A DNA stretch of 64,000 nucleotides from contig CAYRES010000004.1 in NCBI GenBank assembly GCA_964423425.1, positions 62,001 through 126,000 on the forward strand, given 5' to 3'. The position numbers and the translations under genes are program-made. The notes under the pieces are model-generated. The model was not told the origin of the DNA. It did not search any database and saw only the letters and a list, made by a program, of their open reading frames with translations. Positions 59,911 to 64,000 of this stretch are shown here, one piece after another; position 1 is the first letter of the stretch; each line of letters starts with the position of its first letter. Source of the stretch: CAYRES01 sp964423425. GTDB taxonomy: Bacteria; Actinomycetota; Thermoleophilia; RBG-16-64-13.

Positions 59911-61450
59911 TCTCCCGGGCCCGGTGGGCAGGGTGCTCGTCCTCGACTTCGGGGCGCAGTACGCACAGTTGATCGCCCGCCGTGTGCGGGAGTGCAGGGT
60001 GTATTCGGAGCTGATTCCTTTCGACACTCCCGTCGAGGAGATCCGCCGGTTGAAGCCCGCGGCGCTCATTCTCTCCGGGGGGCCGCGCAGCGTGAACGAC
60101 CCCGGGGCTCCCCTGGTCGATCCGGAAGTGCTCACCCTGGGCATACCGATACTCGGCATCTGCTACGGCATGCAGCTCCTGGCAGTGCTCGCCGGCGGCG
60201 AAGTCGCCCGGACCGAACGGGCGGAATACGGTGGCACGCTGGTCGAGGCGGTGGGAGAGAGCACGCTCTTTGCCGAGGTCCCCGGGCGGCAGCAGTGTTG
60301 GATGAGCCACGGCGACTCGGTGGTGGGGGTTCCGGCCGGTTTCGTGGTCACGGCTCGCAGTGCGGAGGTGCCTGTCGCTGCCATGGAAGACGTGCACCGG
60401 AAGCTCTACGGGGTCCAGTTCCATCCCGAGGTTCGGCATACGGTCCCCGGCGAAGTCATTCTCAAGAACTTCCTCCACCGCATAGCCGACATACCACCTG
60501 CGTGGACGCCGGTCTCCATTATCGAGGAGGCTGTGGAGCGTATCAGGGGCCAAGTGGGTTCGGGCAGGGTGGTGTGCGGGCTTTCGGGCGGGGTCGACTC
60601 CGCGGTGGCGGCCTTGCTCACATTCAAGGCCATAGGTGATCAGATCACCTGCATCTTCGTGGACACGGGTCTCATGCGCAAGGGTGAGGGAGAGGAAGTG
60701 GAAGACGCCTTCCGCCGCTACTTCCATGTCCCCTTGGTGCACGTGAAGGCGGAAGAGCACTTCTTGGCAAAGCTTGCCGGCGTGGAGGACCCGGAACGGA
60801 AGCGCAAGATCATCGGTGAGGAGTTCATCCGCACCTTCGAGCGTGAGGCCGAAAGAGTGGGCGACGTGCGTTTCTTGGTGCAGGGCACTCTGTATCCGGA
60901 TGTCATCGAGTCGGGCACGAAGACCGCTGCGATCATCAAGTCGCACCATAACGTGGGCGGCCTCCCTGCCGACATGGACTTCGAGCTGGTCGAGCCGTTG
61001 CGCATGCTGTTCAAGGATGAGGTTCGGGCGGTAGGGGAGGAATTGGGGTTGCCCGAACCCATGGTCTGGAGGCAGCCGTTCCCGGGCCCCGGTCTTGGCG
61101 TCCGCATTATCGGCGAGGTGACGAAGGAGCGGCTTGATATCCTGCGTGAGGCCGACGCCGTTCTCATCGAAGAGGTGCGGCGGGCCGGTCTCTATCGTGA
61201 CATCTGGCAGTGCTTCGCCGTGCTGCCGGCTATTCGCAGTGTGGGCGTCATGGGCGACGAGCGCACGTACTCGTACCCCATCGTGCTTCGGGCGGTGACC
61301 TCAGACGACGCCATGACGGCAGACTGGGCCAGGTTGCCGCACGAGTTCCTCGCCCGGGTTTCGAACCGCATCATCAACGAGGTGCCGGGCGTCAACCGTG
61401 TGGCATACGACATCTCCAGCAAGCCGCCGTCTACCATCGAATGGGAGTGA
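59900..61450 (+). CDS. guaA: GMP synthase (glutamine-hydrolysing), TTG start
   Basis: Converts XMP to GMP. The class I amidotransferase domain has VLVLDFGAQYAQLIARRVRE, GICYGMQLLAVLAGG with the catalytic Cys, and VQFHPEV; the ATP-pyrophosphatase domain has VVCGLSGGVDSAVAALL, LVQGTLYPDVIESG and SHHNVGGLP; the C-terminus has RQPFPGPGLGVRIIGE and a final SKPPSTIEWE. The only start with a good ribosome site (GAGGAGG at 59884) is TTG 59900, which gives the normal 516 residues. Confidence 0.96.
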   Translation: MRSDLPGPVGRVLVLDFGAQYAQLIARRVRECRVYSELIPFDTPVEEIRRLKPAALILSGGPRSVNDPGAPLVDPEVLTLGIPILGICYGMQLLAVLAGGEVARTERAEYGGTLVEAVGESTLFAEVPGRQQCWMSHGDSVVGVPAGFVVTARSAEVPVAAMEDVHRKLYGVQFHPEVRHTVPGEVILKNFLHRIADIPPAWTPVSIIEEAVERIRGQVGSGRVVCGLSGGVDSAVAALLTFKAIGDQITCIFVDTGLMRKGEGEEVEDAFRRYFHVPLVHVKAEEHFLAKLAGVEDPERKRKIIGEEFIRTFEREAERVGDVRFLVQGTLYPDVIESGTKTAAIIKSHHNVGGLPADMDFELVEPLRMLFKDEVRAVGEELGLPEPMVWRQPFPGPGLGVRIIGEVTKERLDILREADAVLIEEVRRAGLYRDIWQCFAVLPAIRSVGVMGDERTYSYPIVLRAVTSDDAMTADWARLPHEFLARVSNRIINEVPGVNRVAYDISSKPPSTIEWE

Positions 61451-61923
61451 TACGGGAAGGGGGAGCAGGCATCAGCGTTTCGGCACAGCCAACACCAGAA
61501 CAAGGGACATCCGGCGTTGAACCTCCCGACGGAGCCCAGGCAAAGCCTCGGGAGGAACTGTCCACCATTCATGGGAGGGCGTTTCTGGCTGCGAGGGCCG
61601 CCCTCGACTTGAAGGCCACGGACATCACCATCCTGGACATGCATGAGCTGGTCACCTACACCGATTACCTCCTCCTGTGTACGGGACGGAGCACCCGCCA
61701 GACCCGCCGGATATCGGAAGAGATCATCCACGCGCTCAAGTCCTCCGCCAGCGTGGTACCTGCACGGGTGGAGGGCCAGGTCTTGGGTGAGTGGATACTT
61801 CTGGACTACCTGGACTTCATCGTGCACGTGTTCACTCCCGGCACCCGGGAGTTCTATCGCTTGGACGTGTTGTGGAAGGCGGCCCCGGCCGAGGCGATCG
61901 AGGCGCCGGGAGCCGGGGAGTAG
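61441..61923 (+). CDS. rsfS: Ribosomal silencing factor RsfS
   Basis: Binds L14 of the large subunit and blocks joining under starvation. The domain runs from LAARAALDLKATDITILDMHELVTYTDYLLLCTG through ARVEGQVLGEWILLDYLDFIVHVFTPGTREFYRLDVLW. About 45 residues of low-complexity sequence precede it. The start is ATG 61441 or GTG 61447, both overlapping the guaA stop; neither has a clear ribosome site, which suggests coupling. Confidence 0.93.
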   Translation: MGVIREGGAGISVSAQPTPEQGTSGVEPPDGAQAKPREELSTIHGRAFLAARAALDLKATDITILDMHELVTYTDYLLLCTGRSTRQTRRISEEIIHALKSSASVVPARVEGQVLGEWILLDYLDFIVHVFTPGTREFYRLDVLWKAAPAEAIEAPGAGE

Positions 61924-62011
61924 ATGCCACTCATCCATTTGAATCACGCGCCCCGACTCGCTATACTTCGTCTCCCGCGGAGGCGGAGTCCGCATCCGTT
62001 CCCGTGGGCGT

Positions 62012-62087
62012 GGGGGTATAGCTCAGTTGGGAGAGCGCGACGCTGGCAGCGTTGAGGCCAGGGGTTCGAGTCCCCTTACCTCCACCA
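62012..62087 (+). tRNA. tRNA-Ala(GGC)
   Basis: Complete cloverleaf: acceptor GGGGGTA with TACCTCC (one G-U), D stem GCTC/GAGC, anticodon stem CGACG/CGTTG with loop CTGGCAG (anticodon GGC at 62045-62047), T stem AGGGG/CCCCT with TTCGAGT loop, discriminator A and an encoded CCA at 62085-62087. Confidence 0.97.
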
Positions 62088-62103
62088 TACGCAAGACAGG
62101 TGT

Positions 62104-62135
62104 GCAGAAGGCCCGGCCCAAGCCGGGCCTTCTGC
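62104..62135 (+). terminator. Terminator after tRNA-Ala
   Basis: A perfect 14-bp stem, GCAGAAGGCCCGGC and its complement, with a CCAA loop, 16 bases after the tRNA. There is no U-run. Confidence 0.8.
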
Positions 62136-62178
62136 GTCGCCATGGGGCAACCGCATCATGATGCCGGGGATGGCTGAG

Positions 62179-62184
62179 TATACT
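62179..62184 (+). promoter_or_regulatory. -10 element of small leaderless gene
   Basis: TATACT lies eight bases before GTG 62193, a spacing that places the transcript start at the codon. Confidence 0.45.
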
Positions 62185-62192
62185 GAGTTGCA

Positions 62193-62405
62193 GTGGAGTC
62201 ATGGCAGAAATACAAGGTGCTGCTCGCCATCGTTCTCGCCGTCTTGGTGATCGCTGCGGTGGTTGTCACCCTGGTGGTCACGGCGCTCGAGAGCGGTGAG
62301 TCCCGGGGTGTCTCCGCGGTGGAGGTGGGGTGCTCCGGTAACGGCAACGTGTTCCTGGCAGTGTTGGGGGCGGTGGTCGGAGTCGGCCTCCCCAGGCGAG
62401 TATAA
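62193..62405 (+). CDS. Small single-span membrane protein before uvrA
   Basis: Seventy residues: a short polar start (ESWQKYK), a long hydrophobic helix (VLLAIVLAVLVIAAVVVTLVV) and a Gly/Val-rich tail. No family recognised. Support comes from the TATACT directly upstream; its TAA stop lies inside the TATAAT of the uvrA promoter. Confidence 0.45.
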   Translation: MESWQKYKVLLAIVLAVLVIAAVVVTLVVTALESGESRGVSAVEVGCSGNGNVFLAVLGAVVGVGLPRRV

Positions 62406-62406
62406 T
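62401..62406 (+). promoter_or_regulatory. -10 element of leaderless uvrA
   Basis: A consensus TATAAT is followed by seven bases and then the uvrA GTG. With no ribosome site in between, uvrA is probably translated from a leaderless mRNA. No consensus -35 is visible. Confidence 0.6.
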
Positions 62407-62413
62407 TCCAGTC

Positions 62414-64000
62414 GTGGCCTCGAACGAACTCGTCATCATCGGTGCTCGTGAGCACAACCTGAAAGACATCACGCTCAGGTTGCCTCGTGACTGCTTCATC
62501 GTCATCACCGGCCTCTCGGGCTCGGGTAAGTCGAGTTTGGCTTTCGACACCATCTACGCGGAGGGCCAGCGCCGTTACGTGGAGAGCTTGTCGGCCTACG
62601 CCCGCCAGTTCCTGGGCCAGATGGACAAGCCAGATGTGGATTCCATCGAAGGGCTCTCGCCGGCCATCTCGATCGACCAGAAGACCACCTCGCGTAATCC
62701 CCGGTCCACGGTGGGCACGGCAACGGAGATACACGACTACCTGCGCCTGCTGTACGCGCGGGTGGGGCGGCCGCATTGTTGGATATGCGGGCGGCCCATC
62801 GAGGGGCAGAGCAAGGAACAGATAGTCGATCAGATACTTGGGCTCGAGCCGGGTACCAAGTTTGCTCTGCGGGCGCCGGTGGTGCGTGGCCAGAAGGGGT
62901 GGCACAAAGATGTGCTCGAGCATGTGCGCCGCGAAGGCTTCACGCGGGTGGAGATAGACGGCGAGCAGTACACCATGGACACCCCGTTGCCAGATCTCGA
63001 GAAGAACGTCCGGCATGACATCAGCATCGTCGTTGACCGCCTCATCATGAGAGACGGGCTGCGTCACCGCCTGGCCGACTCGGTGGAGACGGCCTTGGCC
63101 GAAGGCGGGGGCTTGTTGGAGGTCGATGTGTTGGCCGGCGACACCCGCACCGTACTACTCTTCTCGGAGAACCTGGCCTGCCCCGAGCATGGAGTCTCTC
63201 TGCCCGAGATGTCGCCCCGCATCTTCTCTTTCAACTCCCCTCACGGGGCGTGCGAGACCTGCGGAGGACTGGGTTTCCGGCGTGAGATCGACCCCGATCT
63301 GGTAGTGGGCGACCCGGAGCTCTCCATCTCCGAGGGCGTGCTGCTCCCGTGGAGCAACAGCAGCTCCAAGTACTACGAGCAGATCATTCAAGCCATCGCC
63401 GAGAGGTACGAGATCGATCCCGATGCTCCGTGGCGTACGCTTCCCGCTGAAGTCAAGCAGGTGTTCCTCTACGGTACCAGGGGCGATCGCTTGTACGTCT
63501 CCTACCGGAACCGTCGGGGTGAGTTGCGCAGCTACACGACCAGATTCGAAGGCATCGTGCCCAATCTCGAGCGGCGCTATCGTGAGACGAACTCCGACTA
63601 CATGCGTGAGCGGTTCGAGGAGTACATGTCTGACCGGCCCTGCCCGGCCTGCGGAGGGGCCCGGCTCACGCCGCAGAGCCTGGCCGTGACCGTAGGTGGT
63701 ATGAACATCTACGACATGAGCAACATGTCGGTCGATCGGCTCCTCGCTTTCTTGGCCGATGTCTCACTGAGTGAGCGCGAGCGCCTCATAGGAGCTCGCG
63801 TACTCAAGGAGATCGAGGAGCGGCTGTCGTTCCTACGCTCGGTCGGCGTCGGCTACCTGTCGTTGTCCCGCAGCGCCGGCACGCTGTCGGGCGGGGAGGC
63901 CCAGCGCATCAGGTTGGCCACGCAGATCGGCTCGAGCCTGGTGGGTGTGCTGTACATCCTCGACGAGCCCTCCATCGGCCTCCATCAACGCGACAATGGT
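62414..64000 (+). CDS. uvrA: Excinuclease ABC subunit A, 5' part (3' end outside window)
   Basis: DNA damage sensor of nucleotide excision repair. The 529 residues in view start with NELVIIGAREHNLKDITLRLP and have Walker A GLSGSGKSSLAFDTIYAEGQRRYVESLSAYARQFL, an RGQKGWHKDVLEHVR UvrB-binding region, and the first zinc module with CPEH and CETC (His in place of the second Cys of E. coli). The second half has CPACGG, the ABC signature LSGGEAQRIRLATQIGSSLVG and Walker B LYILDEPSIGLHQRDNG at the window edge. GTG 62414 is the start. The frame is open to the last base. Confidence 0.97.
   Translation, partial: MASNELVIIGAREHNLKDITLRLPRDCFIVITGLSGSGKSSLAFDTIYAEGQRRYVESLSAYARQFLGQMDKPDVDSIEGLSPAISIDQKTTSRNPRSTVGTATEIHDYLRLLYARVGRPHCWICGRPIEGQSKEQIVDQILGLEPGTKFALRAPVVRGQKGWHKDVLEHVRREGFTRVEIDGEQYTMDTPLPDLEKNVRHDISIVVDRLIMRDGLRHRLADSVETALAEGGGLLEVDVLAGDTRTVLLFSENLACPEHGVSLPEMSPRIFSFNSPHGACETCGGLGFRREIDPDLVVGDPELSISEGVLLPWSNSSSKYYEQIIQAIAERYEIDPDAPWRTLPAEVKQVFLYGTRGDRLYVSYRNRRGELRSYTTRFEGIVPNLERRYRETNSDYMRERFEEYMSDRPCPACGGARLTPQSLAVTVGGMNIYDMSNMSVDRLLAFLADVSLSERERLIGARVLKEIEERLSFLRSVGVGYLSLSRSAGTLSGGEAQRIRLATQIGSSLVGVLYILDEPSIGLHQRDNG

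Overview
The window looks like chromosomal DNA from a high-GC Gram-positive bacterium, most likely a deep-branching actinomycete (Thermoleophilia, Rubrobacteria, Coriobacteriia or a related lineage). The evidence is high GC, frequent GTG starts, a CIRCE element in front of groES-groEL, a Gly-Met-rich GroEL tail, actinobacterial-type PyrF, TldD/TldE, and promoters that seem to make leaderless mRNAs. This placement is inference; there is no rRNA in the window. Both ends are cut inside genes: hom on the left, uvrA on the right. I see no insertion sequence, CRISPR array or prophage.

Region 1 (1-8436) is one forward gene string. It holds homoserine dehydrogenase (3' part), a calcineurin-like phosphoesterase, cyclic 2,3-diphosphoglycerate synthetase, 2-phosphoglycerate kinase, a GlpX-like protein lacking two metal ligands, Rho, a P1 self-processing peptidase and PanC. 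The second to fifth genes overlap or nearly touch and resemble a module for a phosphoglycerate cyclic solute best known from methanogens.

Region 2 (8568-40335) is a large catabolic block. It contains two GAF/LuxR regulators, two HyuA-HyuB pairs, two acyl-CoA ligases, a three-subunit biotin-dependent carboxylase or decarboxylase, a cyclic amidohydrolase, a three-subunit molybdenum hydroxylase, a MoxR/VWA maturation pair, a hydantoin-racemase-like enzyme and a two-subunit B12-dependent acyl-CoA mutase with unusual active-site residues. ArsM and carbamate kinase follow. Four promoter regions in the block carry an operator of the form TCACCC-N4-GGGTGA (or a weaker variant) directly against the -35 position, with 23-24 bases between operator and -10. 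This implies one regulon. A plausible reading is oxidation and ring opening of an N-heterocycle or cyclic ureide/imide, followed by CoA activation, carbon-skeleton rearrangement and decarboxylation. The substrate is not determined.

Region 3 (40408-43241, reverse) holds a hexulose-6-phosphate synthase/RraA-like fusion, a YjbQ-family protein and a DUF2520 Rossmann protein.

Region 4 (43508-64000) is mostly housekeeping: PspC, an FmdB zinc ribbon, family 4 uracil-DNA glycosylase, the t6A genes tsaE-tsaB-rimI-tsaD, groES-groEL, a roadblock-like protein, tldD-tldE, pyrE, HU, pyrF, a LysM protein, two unknown reverse genes, a D,D-carboxypeptidase, a PfkB sugar kinase, guaA, rsfS, tRNA-Ala(GGC), a small membrane protein and uvrA.
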